The notes beneath the pieces are model-generated. The model had not been told where the DNA came from. It saw only the letters and a program-made list of their open reading frames with translations, and searched no databases. This document shows positions 1-8,387 of a DNA stretch of 64,000 nt, one piece after another. A program made the position numbers and the translations under genes. Source of the stretch: Tepidaquicella sp964564635 (GTDB lineage Bacteria; Bacteroidota; Ignavibacteria; Tepidaquicellales; Tepidaquicellaceae); contig CAZMAR010000002.1 in the NCBI GenBank assembly GCA_964564635.1, forward strand, positions 1 through 64,000, given 5' to 3'. How positions within the stretch are numbered: the first letter of the stretch is position 1; each line of letters opens with the position of its first letter.

Positions 1-60
1 GCAATATAAATTACAATTCCTATGCCAAATTATTTTTTTAAAAATTATTAAATATCAATA

Positions 61-95
61 GGAAAAAATAAAAAAGCATAGTATTAAAACTATGC
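61..95 (-). terminator. Intrinsic terminator of the acetyltransferase gene
   Basis: A 7-bp perfect stem (GCATAGT at 76-82, ACTATGC at 89-95) with a 6-base loop is followed, on the minus strand, by a T-rich tract (75 down to 61). It lies 45 bases past the stop of the minus-strand acetyltransferase gene, where a rho-independent terminator would be expected. Confidence 0.65.
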
Positions 96-140
96 ATAAT
101 AAATTATTAACTATACCCCCAGTATAAAGATTTGAAAAAA

Positions 141-596
141 TTATAGGTTAATTCTCATAAATTTCCAATCATTTAATTCCTTAGCCCTAAATTTTTGATA
201 AAATTTTAAAGCATTTTTATTCCAGCTTAGGACTATAAATTCTATCCGACCACAGTTTTTCCTTTTGGCTATGTTCAATAATTTATTGAAAATACAGGTA
301 CCTAATCCACATTTTCTAAACTCAGGTGTAATGTAGATATCCTCAAGATACAGGGTTGGCTTTGCTAAAAATGTTGAATAAGTAAAGAAGTAAAAAGCAT
401 AAGCAATTAATTTTTTCTCATACTCAGCAACAAGTACTTTGAGCAAAGAATTTCTTCTAAAAATATCATTTATCAGTTTTTTTTGTGCTGTAGCTGAGGG
501 TGGGGATAATTTTTCAAATTCAGCAAGTTCTGCAATTAAATTTAATAATTGTTTTGCATCTTGCTTCTTTATTTTCCTTATTTTGATATGTTTCAT
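141..596 (-). CDS. GNAT-family N-acetyltransferase (diamine acetyltransferase-like)
   Basis: A 151-residue single-domain GNAT acetyltransferase that would transfer acetyl from acetyl-CoA to an amine. The segment YLEDIYITPEFRKCGLGT (residues 83-100) is motif A, and RKCGLG (94-99) is the pyrophosphate-binding Q/RxxGxG/A loop. The phrase YLEDIY followed by PEFR resembles spermidine/spermine (diamine) acetyltransferases, and the length fits that group. There is no signal peptide, so it should be cytosolic. It is divergent from the cysteine-rich gene to its right and stands alone in its transcription unit. The substrate cannot be fixed from sequence. The GNAT family is secure; the polyamine specificity is inference. 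Confidence 0.82.
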   Translation of the reverse strand: MKHIKIRKIKKQDAKQLLNLIAELAEFEKLSPPSATAQKKLINDIFRRNSLLKVLVAEYEKKLIAYAFYFFTYSTFLAKPTLYLEDIYITPEFRKCGLGTCIFNKLLNIAKRKNCGRIEFIVLSWNKNALKFYQKFRAKELNDWKFMRINL

Positions 597-694
597 TTAA
601 AATGTATTTTTTTGATTTTAAAATTAACAATTTTCTTTTAAAAAGGAACTTTAAAAGCAAAATTTTGGTATTGTATTTTACATAAGAAAAGGTA

Positions 695-1102
695 TTGAAA
701 AGATTTATAAGAAATATAAATGTGTTTAGTAAAAGTTATTTTCTAATAATCTTTATCATTATATTTATAACTTCTCAAAATACCCTTTTACCCGAAAATT
801 TTAAAAAAGAAAACTCATCAGATAAAATTTCCTGCTGCTGTTGTACTAATGCCACTTGTGGATGTTCAATTTTTGAAAAAGTAGAAAAAAACTGTAATTG
901 CTCTTTTATTCCAAATGAATCAAAAGAAAAAGAAACTTCTGTATTTATAACTTCTCCTCAAGCACAAAAACAAATAATTAAGGTCTCAGAATATAATATA
1001 TTCATCAATAATAATGATAGAAAATCTCCAGTATCTATTATAAATTCTTCACATTTAAATTTATTTCCTATTTATATATTCAATCAAATCTTACTGATTT
1101 AG
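695..1102 (+). CDS. Small exported cysteine-rich protein, unknown function
   Basis: A 135-residue protein read from a TTG start. A hydrophobic segment at about residues 15-27 looks like an uncleaved signal or membrane anchor. It is followed by a cysteine cluster with eight Cys at residues 47-50, 55, 57, 67 and 69 (CCCCTNATCGC, then CNC). The C-terminal half has no recognisable domain and ends hydrophobic. I do not recognise a family. The vicinal and CxC cysteines suggest thiol-based metal binding outside the cytoplasm. That idea gains weight from the next gene, whose exported product has CxC/CxxC repeats and YHS domains. A 62-bp inverted repeat overlaps its stop codon. The start is uncertain because TTG is the only upstream option before the hydrophobic segment. 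Confidence 0.6.
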   Translation: MKRFIRNINVFSKSYFLIIFIIIFITSQNTLLPENFKKENSSDKISCCCCTNATCGCSIFEKVEKNCNCSFIPNESKEKETSVFITSPQAQKQIIKVSEYNIFINNNDRKSPVSIINSSHLNLFPIYIFNQILLI

Positions 1103-1158
1103 AAAAAAGTTAATTATCTAAAAAATTTTTATAAAAAGAATTAACCTTTTTTCTAAAT
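1097..1158. repeat. Imperfect inverted repeat between the two cysteine-rich genes
   Basis: The left arm ATTTAGAAAAAAGTTAATT (1097-1115) pairs with 1139-1158 on the opposite strand, with one bulged base (C1146). The left arm overlaps the stop codon of the first cysteine-rich gene, and the right arm ends 15 bases before the ATG of the second. There is no T tract after the right arm, so it is not a canonical terminator. It could be a leader hairpin controlling the downstream gene or an mRNA-stabilising element. Confidence 0.5.
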
Positions 1159-1173
1159 TAAATTAAATAAAAA

Positions 1174-1890
1174 ATGAAAGCAAAAACAGGTTTTATAATT
1201 AGTATAATAATATTTGCATTGGTCTTTATTACATCATATAGTTACAGCTATATAATAGATGACCCAAAATGCAAATGTGAAAATTGTAATTGTAATAGTT
1301 GCGATAATGGAAAATGTACCGTTACTAATGAAAAACAATGCAACTGTGAAAATTGTGCATATTCTTATGTAAATAACTTAAAAGATAACAATTACGAGCC
1401 AAAATGTGAATGTGAGAATTGCAGTTGTGGAGTATGTAAATGTGAAAATAAAGGAACAGGAATGTCTTCAGGAGATAATGCGAAGGAATTAATTAATAGT
1501 ATATTAGGTAGCATCAATAATAACTATGAGAATCTTAACGGGAATATTGGTGAAAGATGTTGCAGTAAAATGGAAATGAATTTATCAAATACTCCTGATG
1601 ATACAAATTTAATCTGTGTTGTATCAAAACATAAGATTAATGGTAACGCAGTGAAATTTTCTTACCTGGGTAAAGAATATGTTTTTTGTAGCACAGCTTG
1701 TCTGGAAAAATTTAAAGCTGAGCCAATGAATTATACTCAGGCAATACAATGCCCTGTAATGGGTGATGAAGTTGATAAGGAACTATACACTATATATAAT
1801 GGAACGAAGTACTATTTTTGTTGTAAAGGTTGTTTAAAGAAATTTAATGAGAATCCCGAGAAATACCTTAATGGATATAAGGAAAATTAA
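1174..1890 (+). CDS. Exported metallothionein-like/YHS double-domain protein
   Basis: A 238-residue exported protein. A signal-like hydrophobic segment spans about residues 5-27. Residues 33-90 carry 15 cysteines in three related blocks sharing a CxCENC core (from 33, 56 and 78), similar in style to metallothioneins. Two YHS-type modules follow: about 146-187 (YVFCSTACLEKF) and about 191-231 (CPVMG, then YFCCKGCLKKF). YHS domains are short treble-clef-like metal-binding modules seen in copper ATPases and heavy-metal proteins. I infer periplasmic or surface binding of a soft metal such as copper, silver or mercury. The gene is 72 bases after the other cysteine-rich gene and is closed by a strong terminator before cydA. 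YHS assignment is firm; the metal and role are inference. Confidence 0.78.
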   Translation: MKAKTGFIISIIIFALVFITSYSYSYIIDDPKCKCENCNCNSCDNGKCTVTNEKQCNCENCAYSYVNNLKDNNYEPKCECENCSCGVCKCENKGTGMSSGDNAKELINSILGSINNNYENLNGNIGERCCSKMEMNLSNTPDDTNLICVVSKHKINGNAVKFSYLGKEYVFCSTACLEKFKAEPMNYTQAIQCPVMGDEVDKELYTIYNGTKYYFCCKGCLKKFNENPEKYLNGYKEN

Positions 1891-1924
1891 AGAAACGACA
1901 ACTACTAACCTCGTCAAAATACAC

Positions 1925-1965
1925 AATCAGGCAGGAAATGTTTCCTGCCTGATTTTATTTTTTTT
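1925..1965 (+). terminator. Strong intrinsic terminator after the YHS gene
   Basis: A perfect 14-bp stem (AATCAGGCAGGAAA at 1925-1938 and its complement at 1941-1954) is followed by a T-rich run to 1965. It separates the cysteine-rich unit from cydAB. Confidence 0.85.
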
Positions 1966-2041
1966 AAGAATTTAAGAAAATTTTATTGAAATAAATCTAA
2001 ATAATAATTATTTTGTTAAAACTTAAAAATAATTAATAAAT

Positions 2042-3481
2042 ATGGATGTTGAACTTTTATCCAGAATACAATTTGCAATAACAGTAGGCTTCCACTTTAT
2101 ATTTCCACCAATCACAATTGGTTTAGCTTTAATGCTGGTAATTATTGAGTGGATTGGCTGGAAGAAAAATGACATTCACTATGTAAAACTTGGGAGATTT
2201 TTTGCAAAAATCTTAGCAGTTACTTTTGCGGTAGGGGTTGCATCAGGATTGGTAATGGTTTTACAATTCGGCACTAACTGGGCAAGGTATTCCGTATTCG
2301 TTGGAGATATTTTCGGGGCTCCACTGGCTGCAGAAGCGGTGTTTGCATTTTTCCTTGAATCAACTTTTTTAGGTCTCTACCTTTTTGGAAGGAATAGGGT
2401 ATCCAAGGGCATTCACTGGTTCTCTATCTTAATGGTTACGCTTGGCTCAATGATATCGGCTTTCTGGATTTTAGTCGCAAATTCATGGCAACAGACCCCC
2501 GCAGGGTTTGCAATTCAGAATATTACCACAGGAGAAATAATAAACAATCCTGTTTTAGGAGTAGGATACGATCCAACAATATATAGAGCTGTATTAACTG
2601 ATTTCTGGGCTGCAGTTTTTAACCCAACAACTTTAATAAGATTTCTTCATGTAATCCTTGCTTCGTTTATTGCTGGAACATTTATGCTTGCTGGTAGCTG
2701 TGCATATATAATTCTAAAAGTAAAGAAGAATTTTAAAGAAAGTGAGATTCCAGAGGAAGATAAACAGACAATAAATATTGCAGAAAAAGGATTAAAGAAA
2801 GGTTTGGTATTTGGGCTAATATTTTCTTTACTGCAACTTTTTCCCTCAGGTCATGAGCACGCAAGAGATGTTTACAAATATCAGGAATCAAAATTTGCTG
2901 CAACACAGGGTTTATACAAGTCTACTGATGGAGCACGATTTCTTTTATTCGGATATCTTTCAGGGGATTCAATACCAGAAATGAAAGCAGAAATTTCTAT
3001 TCCGGGATTATTGAGCTGGATGGTATCAGGAGATTTTAAAACAAGAATAAAAGGAATGGAAGAATTTCCGATTGAAAATAGACCCCCAATGTGGTTACCT
3101 TTTGTATCATATCACAACATGGTAATACTCGGCTCATTATTTATAGCATTAACAGCCTGGGGTGTATTACAGATAATCAGGAAGAAACTTCTTTATGGGA
3201 AAAAATTTCTTTGGATTCTTTTCTTCTCCATACCGCTACCGGTTTTAGCATCTCAATTTGGCTGGGTCGCTACTGAGGTCGGAAGGCAGCCGTGGACAGT
3301 TTATAATATTTTAAGAACAAAAGTATCATTTTCAAGCGTTGTTCCTGCTGAACAGGTCTGGTTTACTTTAATTCTTTTCACTGTAATTTATTTAATAATG
3401 GTATTTGTATATATATTTATATTAATGCGGGAACTCAAACATGCTCCCATTATATTAAAAGACAAATTAGAAAGTAATTAA
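2042..3481 (+). CDS. cydA: Cytochrome bd quinol oxidase subunit I
   Basis: The 479-residue haem-bearing subunit of cytochrome bd oxidase, which oxidises quinol and reduces oxygen to water in the inner membrane. It is a multi-span protein with the family landmarks in place: His18 in VGFHFIFPP (haem b595 ligand), His203 in IRFLHVILASF (haem b558 ligand), acidic residues Glu98 and Glu106 in the AAEAVFAFFLEST helix, and the GRQPW motif at 414-418. It is a little shorter than E. coli CydA, consistent with a short Q-loop. cydB starts 12 bases downstream. A possible Bacteroidota-type promoter precedes it (TTG at 1986-1988, near-consensus TTATTTTG at 2008-2015), but this is weak. The enzyme usually serves low-oxygen or copper-limited respiration. 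Confidence 0.96.
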   Translation: MDVELLSRIQFAITVGFHFIFPPITIGLALMLVIIEWIGWKKNDIHYVKLGRFFAKILAVTFAVGVASGLVMVLQFGTNWARYSVFVGDIFGAPLAAEAVFAFFLESTFLGLYLFGRNRVSKGIHWFSILMVTLGSMISAFWILVANSWQQTPAGFAIQNITTGEIINNPVLGVGYDPTIYRAVLTDFWAAVFNPTTLIRFLHVILASFIAGTFMLAGSCAYIILKVKKNFKESEIPEEDKQTINIAEKGLKKGLVFGLIFSLLQLFPSGHEHARDVYKYQESKFAATQGLYKSTDGARFLLFGYLSGDSIPEMKAEISIPGLLSWMVSGDFKTRIKGMEEFPIENRPPMWLPFVSYHNMVILGSLFIALTAWGVLQIIRKKLLYGKKFLWILFFSIPLPVLASQFGWVATEVGRQPWTVYNILRTKVSFSSVVPAEQVWFTLILFTVIYLIMVFVYIFILMRELKHAPIILKDKLESN

Positions 3482-3493
3482 AAATTTTATAAT

Positions 3494-4510
3494 ATGGATT
3501 TAAATATAATCTGGTTTATTTTAATAACAGTTCTTTTATCTGTATATGCCATTCTGGATGGGTTTGATTTTGGAGTAGGTATATTGCATATTGGAGCAAA
3601 AACAGAAGAAGAAAAGAGGTTACTTATGAATTCCATTGGTCCCGTATGGGATGGTAACGAAGTATGGTTACTTGCTGGTGGAGGTTCAATATTTGCTGCT
3701 TTTCCATTTGTATATGGAACTGTATTTAGTGCTTTTTATCTTGCAATTTATCTACTCCTGCTTGCTCTATTTTTCAGGGCAATTTCGTTTGAATTTAGAG
3801 GAAAGGTTGAATCTATTGGATGGAAAAGGTTTTGGGATTTTTCTTTTGAGTTTGGTAGTTTCTTACCTCCAATTTTACTTGGAGTTGCTTATGGGAATAT
3901 ATTAAGAGGGCTTCCTCTAAATGAAAACAAAGTATTTATTGGTTCATTCATCGAATTGCTTAATCCGTATTCAATATTAATCGGAGTACTGACTTTAATT
4001 ATGTTTTTAATGCATGCATCAATTTACCTTACGCACAAAACGGAAGGGAGTTTAAAAGAAAAATATGAAAAACTTGCTGTTAATTTTTGGGTGGGATTTA
4101 TTATTCTTTATGTAATAGCAACTGTACTAACATTATTTGTCTCAAAATTTCTTTTCGTAGGAATAACTAAAAGTGTTTTATTCTGGATATTTTTCCTTTT
4201 GCTTTTATTTTCTCTTGTAATGATTCCGGTAAACTTAAAATCAAAAAACAATAAAAGGGCATTTATTTTTTCATCATTAACTATATTTTCTTTAATAAGC
4301 ATTTCAGCAATAAGTTTATTCCCAAGATTTGTTCCCTCGCTGATTGATTTAAATAACAGCTGGGATATTTACAATGGTGCTTCAACCCCAAGAACGCTAA
4401 TGACAATGTTAATTATTGCATTAATTGGAATGCCTCTTGTTATTATTTATACAATATTCATATATCGTGTATTCAAAGGAAAAACAGTTATAACAAAAGA
4501 CAGTTATTAA
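3494..4510 (+). CDS. cydB: Cytochrome bd quinol oxidase subunit II
   Basis: A 338-residue membrane protein with about eight or nine hydrophobic helices, partner of CydA. The CydB signatures are clear: LDGFDFGVGI near residues 21-30 and PVWDGNEVWLLAGGG near 50-64, both conserved across the family. The 12-base spacing from cydA indicates co-transcription. No cydX-like small gene is visible after it; the next gene is a sirtuin 32 bases downstream, which may be read from the same transcript. Confidence 0.96.
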   Translation: MDLNIIWFILITVLLSVYAILDGFDFGVGILHIGAKTEEEKRLLMNSIGPVWDGNEVWLLAGGGSIFAAFPFVYGTVFSAFYLAIYLLLLALFFRAISFEFRGKVESIGWKRFWDFSFEFGSFLPPILLGVAYGNILRGLPLNENKVFIGSFIELLNPYSILIGVLTLIMFLMHASIYLTHKTEGSLKEKYEKLAVNFWVGFIILYVIATVLTLFVSKFLFVGITKSVLFWIFFLLLLFSLVMIPVNLKSKNNKRAFIFSSLTIFSLISISAISLFPRFVPSLIDLNNSWDIYNGASTPRTLMTMLIIALIGMPLVIIYTIFIYRVFKGKTVITKDSY

Positions 4511-4542
4511 AACCAGAAGCATAATATTTTACTAAATTATAA

Positions 4543-5250
4543 ATGAAAAAAAAAGTTGTAGTACTAACCGGTGCGGGAATTAGTGCCGAAAGTGGAATAA
4601 AAACTTTCCGCGACTCAGGGGGGTTATGGGAAGAATATGATATAAACGAAGTAGCAACGCCATCAGGTTGGGCAAAAAATATGGAGCTTGTATTAGAGTT
4701 TTATAATAAAAGAAGAAAGCAATTAAAAGAAGTTGAACCAAACCTTGCGCATAAATCCCTTGTAGAACTTGAGTCAAAGTATGATGTGCAGATAATAACT
4801 CAAAATGTAGATAACCTTCATGAGCGAGCCGGGTCAAAAAATATTCTTCATCTTCACGGTGAACTAACAAAAGCAAGGAGTACCGCCGATCCTAATCTTG
4901 TATATGAAATAGGGTATGAAGAAATTAAAAAAGGTGATTTATGCGAGAAAGGTTCTCAATTAAGACCACACATAGTATGGTTTGGCGAGCCTGTCCCTTT
5001 AATAACAGAAGCGGCAGAAATCTGCTCCACTGCTGATATATTTATTGTAATTGGATCTTCGCTTGTTGTATATCCAGCCGCAGGATTAATTGAGTATATT
5101 CCGGAACGGGCTCCTAAATATATTATTGACCCAGTAAAACCAGTACTATCAAGGTTTTATCCTAATATATATTTTATTGAAGAAAAAGCCTCTACAGGTA
5201 CTAAAAAGGTTGTAGATATGCTTTTATCCGAAGATGGGGAGAAAAATTAA
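4543..5250 (+). CDS. cobB: Sir2-family NAD-dependent protein deacylase (sirtuin)
   Basis: A 235-residue class III sirtuin that removes acyl groups from lysines using NAD+. The NAD motif GAGISAESG is at 10-18, TQNVDNLH at 86-93, the catalytic His105 is in HLHGE, and RPHIVWFGE is at 141-149. The zinc module of E. coli CobB normally carries four cysteines in the segment between HGE and RPH. Here that segment (about 108-140) has only Cys134, so the structural zinc site appears lost. In my recollection many Bacteroidota sirtuins share this loss, so I do not read it as inactivation. It is convergent with the Mrp operon, with only 23 bases between the stops. Confidence 0.92.
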   Translation: MKKKVVVLTGAGISAESGIKTFRDSGGLWEEYDINEVATPSGWAKNMELVLEFYNKRRKQLKEVEPNLAHKSLVELESKYDVQIITQNVDNLHERAGSKNILHLHGELTKARSTADPNLVYEIGYEEIKKGDLCEKGSQLRPHIVWFGEPVPLITEAAEICSTADIFIVIGSSLVVYPAAGLIEYIPERAPKYIIDPVKPVLSRFYPNIYFIEEKASTGTKKVVDMLLSEDGEKN

Positions 5251-5273
5251 TCAGGCAAAATTTATACCCAAAA

Positions 5274-5594
5274 CTATTTTTCTTCTAATTGATTTATAGT
5301 GGTTTTATCCCAGAACTTGATTTTCATTTTCGATGCTGCTCTTGCAAGCACCTGAGACCCAATGGGAATTGTTAGAAACAAAAGAAAAAGTATTGCTAAT
5401 AATTTAATAGTGATTATAAAACTCATATTAATAAAAATCACAGAAAGTATAATTAAACTTACTCCAAATGTAGAAGCTTTCGCAGAAGCAGATTTTCTCA
5501 TATAAATATCAGGAAATCTTATAATCCCAATAGCAGAAATGAGAGTAAAAATACTTCCTGCTAATAATAAGATTAAAGAAATTGTTTCACTCAT
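5274..5594 (-). CDS. mrpG: Mrp Na+/H+ antiporter subunit G
   Basis: About 106 residues with three hydrophobic helices, the last gene of the Mrp operon. I place the start at the ATG at 5594 (MSETISLILL) because the minus strand shows a good GGAGGG ribosome site just before it. A reading 15 codons longer is possible but would extend far into mrpF. The segment AIGIIRFPDIYMRKSASAKA is typical of MrpG/MnhG/PhaG. It overlaps mrpF by 8 bases, implying translational coupling. MrpG is a small required subunit of the multi-protein antiporter. Confidence 0.88.
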   Translation of the reverse strand: MSETISLILLLAGSIFTLISAIGIIRFPDIYMRKSASAKASTFGVSLIILSVIFINMSFIITIKLLAILFLLFLTIPIGSQVLARAASKMKIKFWDKTTINQLEEK

Positions 5595-5868
5595 CTTCTT
5601 CCCTCCTGATAAAATAATAAGAAAAAGCAACAGTACCAAGAAATCCTAAAAGTGCAATAACCATTGAAACATCAATAAAAAAATTTTGCAATTCAGGACT
5701 TACCAAAATTGAATAACTAAAAATAATACCAATAAAAATAAAGGCAAGCATATCCATTGCAACAACCCTATCGGGTAAAGTTGGGCCGAGTATTAATCTG
5801 ATAAATACAAGAAGAAATGAAATTGATAAAATTGGTAAAACAATATTTTGAGCTAAATCAGTAATCAT
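5587..5868 (-). CDS. mrpF: Mrp Na+/H+ antiporter subunit F
   Basis: A 93-residue protein with three membrane helices. The segment LILGPTLPDRVVAMDM (about 26-41) is the family hallmark of MrpF/MnhF/PhaF. It sits 3 bases after mrpE and overlaps mrpG by 8 bases, so it is in the middle of the operon. It is a structural subunit of the Mrp complex in the inner membrane. Confidence 0.93.
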   Translation of the reverse strand: MITDLAQNIVLPILSISFLLVFIRLILGPTLPDRVVAMDMLAFIFIGIIFSYSILVSPELQNFFIDVSMVIALLGFLGTVAFSYYFIRREEDE

Positions 5869-5871
5869 ACT

Positions 5872-6447
5872 TTAAGAAAATATTTCAAGGATTCTTTTTT
5901 CCAAGCCGTTTTTTAAAGTTTTAACAAACTTTTCAGGATTCTTAACATACATTGAATGAATAAAAATAGTTTTCTTATCTGCAGAAACATCAATGGTAAG
6001 GCTTCCTGGTGTAAGGGTTAAAATATTTGCAAAAATAGAAATCTGAAAATCTGTTTTTAAATCAAGTGGATAAGCAATAACCCCTGGACACATATAAAAA
6101 TTAGGGGTTAATATTTCCAATGTCACAATAAAATTTGCTTTAATTATTTCAAAAAGGAAATAGATAATAAAAATAAAAATTTTCCAAATGCGTCTTATAA
6201 TTGTATTCAGGATACTTATATACTTTTTAATAAATGATTGTCCTTTGTGCTTATCTTCTAATGGAAAAGAAATTCTACCGGTATAAATTAAAATAAAATA
6301 AGAAATAAAATATCCGAAAATGTAATTGTAGATAGTTAATTCAGAACTTAACACAATCCACAATAGTGCAAGTATGGTAGAGTATATTGCGTTAAAAAGG
6401 AGTTTTCGTTTTGTAAAAGTTTTATTGTTTATTATGATAGACTCCAT
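5872..6447 (-). CDS. mrpE: Mrp Na+/H+ antiporter subunit E
   Basis: A 191-residue protein with an N-terminal pair of hydrophobic helices (about 15-55), a third at about 85-110 and a soluble C-terminal half. The stretch LTLTPGSLTIDVS (about 139-151) is the conserved MrpE/MnhE core. It is slightly longer than many homologues because of a 20-residue N-terminal extension. It lies 12 bases after mrpD and 3 bases before mrpF. Operon context makes the call secure. Confidence 0.9.
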   Translation of the reverse strand: MESIIINNKTFTKRKLLFNAIYSTILALLWIVLSSELTIYNYIFGYFISYFILIYTGRISFPLEDKHKGQSFIKKYISILNTIIRRIWKIFIFIIYFLFEIIKANFIVTLEILTPNFYMCPGVIAYPLDLKTDFQISIFANILTLTPGSLTIDVSADKKTIFIHSMYVKNPEKFVKTLKNGLEKRILEIFS

Positions 6448-6459
6448 ACCGTAAAAAAA

Positions 6460-8016
6460 TTACTTACCAAGAATAAAATTCATATAAAATTCATAATTCA
6501 TAATATATGCACCTGCTTTTTGAGAATAATAATATAATGTCTCGGGATAAAAACTAATAACCAATAGAACTAACACTATAATTACAATAGGAAAAACCAG
6601 AGAAAATTTAATCTCTGAAAACTGACTTTTATCAAGTGACTTAGAGTATGAGTCAGTTTCTTTCCAAAAACAATTATTCCAGATTTTCAGCATAGAGAAA
6701 AGGGTTAGTAAACTAACCAAGATAGCAACAACAGAAATAATATAATTTTGACTTTCAAACCCAGCTTTTATAATAATAAATTTAGCCCAGAACCCAGGGA
6801 GAGGTGGAACCCCAGCAAGAGAACCAGCAGATAGTAAAAAGAGAATACTAACGAAAGGCATTTTTCTATAAATATTGGATATATCATCGATACAATAAGT
6901 TTTATACCTAACATAAATCCAGCCACTAATCATAAACAAGGCTGTTTTAGTTAAAATAATATGCAACATAAAGAAGACCGATCCTGTAATAGAATATTCG
7001 GTATAAATACCAAGCCCCATTAGTATATAACCAATTTGACTAACAATATGGAAAGAAAGTATTCTTCTAATATCGGTTTGTGCAAAAGCTCCAAGCACTC
7101 CGGTAACCATAGTAAACCCTGCTATTACAATTGTAATTTTACTTGTAAAATTTAAATCAAAGTGAAAAACAACAGTAAAAACTCTTATCATAGAATAAAT
7201 ACCCGCCTTTGTAAGCAGAGCAGAAAAGATAGCAGTAACAGCAATAGGAGGGGTGTGATAAGAAGCAGGTAACCAGAAGAATAGGGGAAATATAGCAGCT
7301 TTTATTCCAAAAGAAACAAAGAATAACATTGAAATTGCATTAATAAGTGCTCTGTTATTTATAACGGAGGTTATTTGATTTTCAGGCTGATTCACCAGAT
7401 AAAAAATTCTTTGACTTAAATCAGCAAAATTAAGAGTTCCTGTAATTCCATAGAGAAAACCAATACCGAGAAGAAAAATAAAAGACGCCAATAAGTTCAA
7501 AGCTACATACTTGATTGCACCTTCAAGCTGACACTTCTCATTTCCAAGAACAATTAATACAAAAGAAGAAATTAACATTAATTCAAACCATACGAAAAGA
7601 TTAAAAATATCACCTGTAAGAAAAATTCCACACACACCAGCAATCATAATCTGAAAGAAAATATAAAACCCATATTTTTCTCTTTCACTATCTATCATTG
7701 CAATAAAATAAATCGATATGCAGGAAGCCATAAAGCCAGTAATCATAATCATAATGGAGCTGAACATATCCATAACGAAAACAATACCCACCGGAGCACT
7801 CCAGTTACCAAATGAAAAATATAGAAGTTTCTCAGAATCAACATTTAAAAATAATATTATAGAAACAAGAAATATTGATAATGAACTAAGTAAACTTATA
7901 ATTCGTGATACCACAAAGAAATTTCTAAAAACAATAATGAAAAAAACTGCAATTAACGGAATTATAACAGGTAAGACAATTATAAAATCAATATTTGCAC
8001 CATTTGTTATATTCAT
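6460..8016 (-). CDS. mrpD: Mrp Na+/H+ antiporter subunit D
   Basis: A 518-residue polytopic protein of the NADH-quinone/Mrp antiporter family (NuoM/NuoN-like), with about 14 hydrophobic helices. Conserved features include FNLFVWFELMLISSF (the key Glu helix), KAAIFPLFFWLPASYHTPP and the internal GVPPLPGFWAKF. It forms one of the two proton/sodium channels of the Mrp complex. It overlaps mrpC by 4 bases and is followed closely by mrpE. Distinction from complex I subunits rests on the complete Mrp gene order around it. Confidence 0.94.
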   Translation of the reverse strand: MNITNGANIDFIIVLPVIIPLIAVFFIIVFRNFFVVSRIISLLSSLSIFLVSIILFLNVDSEKLLYFSFGNWSAPVGIVFVMDMFSSIMIMITGFMASCISIYFIAMIDSEREKYGFYIFFQIMIAGVCGIFLTGDIFNLFVWFELMLISSFVLIVLGNEKCQLEGAIKYVALNLLASFIFLLGIGFLYGITGTLNFADLSQRIFYLVNQPENQITSVINNRALINAISMLFFVSFGIKAAIFPLFFWLPASYHTPPIAVTAIFSALLTKAGIYSMIRVFTVVFHFDLNFTSKITIVIAGFTMVTGVLGAFAQTDIRRILSFHIVSQIGYILMGLGIYTEYSITGSVFFMLHIILTKTALFMISGWIYVRYKTYCIDDISNIYRKMPFVSILFLLSAGSLAGVPPLPGFWAKFIIIKAGFESQNYIISVVAILVSLLTLFSMLKIWNNCFWKETDSYSKSLDKSQFSEIKFSLVFPIVIIVLVLLVISFYPETLYYYSQKAGAYIMNYEFYMNFILGK

Positions 8017-8387
8017 TCTTGTTTATTGTTTTTAATGTTAATTTTATCGGTAGTATTTAAATCATCAAGGTCCTCAGTTTTATTAACAAGATATGCTCTT
8101 TTTATTAAAATAGTAGAAAACGCAATTAACCCAAACCCTATAACAATTGCAGTTAAAATCAGGGCTTGTGGAATCGGGTCAGAATATGATTCTGAAATAG
8201 AATTAATGTTATCAGGAATTATTGGTGGTTTTCCTTTAACAAGTTTCCCAGAGATAAATATAAGCAAATTCACTGAATTGGAAATAAGTGCAAATCCTAA
8301 AATTAATCTTACAATACTTCTTCGCAGAATCATATACAAACCCACAGCGAAAATAAAACCAGTTAATATTGCAATAAAAATAAGCAT
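8013..8387 (-). CDS. mrpC: Mrp Na+/H+ antiporter subunit C
   Basis: A 124-residue NuoK-like protein with three helices. The segments YMILRRSIVRLILGF and ISNSVNLLIF (about 18-47), then DPIPQALILTAIVIGFG (about 71-87), match the MrpC/MnhC family. The extra polar tail after residue 105 is not conserved in the family as I know it. It abuts mrpA (sharing one base) and overlaps mrpD by 4 bases, so the products are probably made in stoichiometric amounts. Confidence 0.93.
   Translation of the reverse strand: MLIFIAILTGFIFAVGLYMILRRSIVRLILGFALISNSVNLLIFISGKLVKGKPPIIPDNINSISESYSDPIPQALILTAIVIGFGLIAFSTILIKRAYLVNKTEDLDDLNTTDKINIKNNKQE

Noticed and set aside
5595..5639. 15-codon longer start for mrpG
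   Set aside because: A strong ribosome site sits just before the inner ATG at 5594, and the longer form would run into mrpF.
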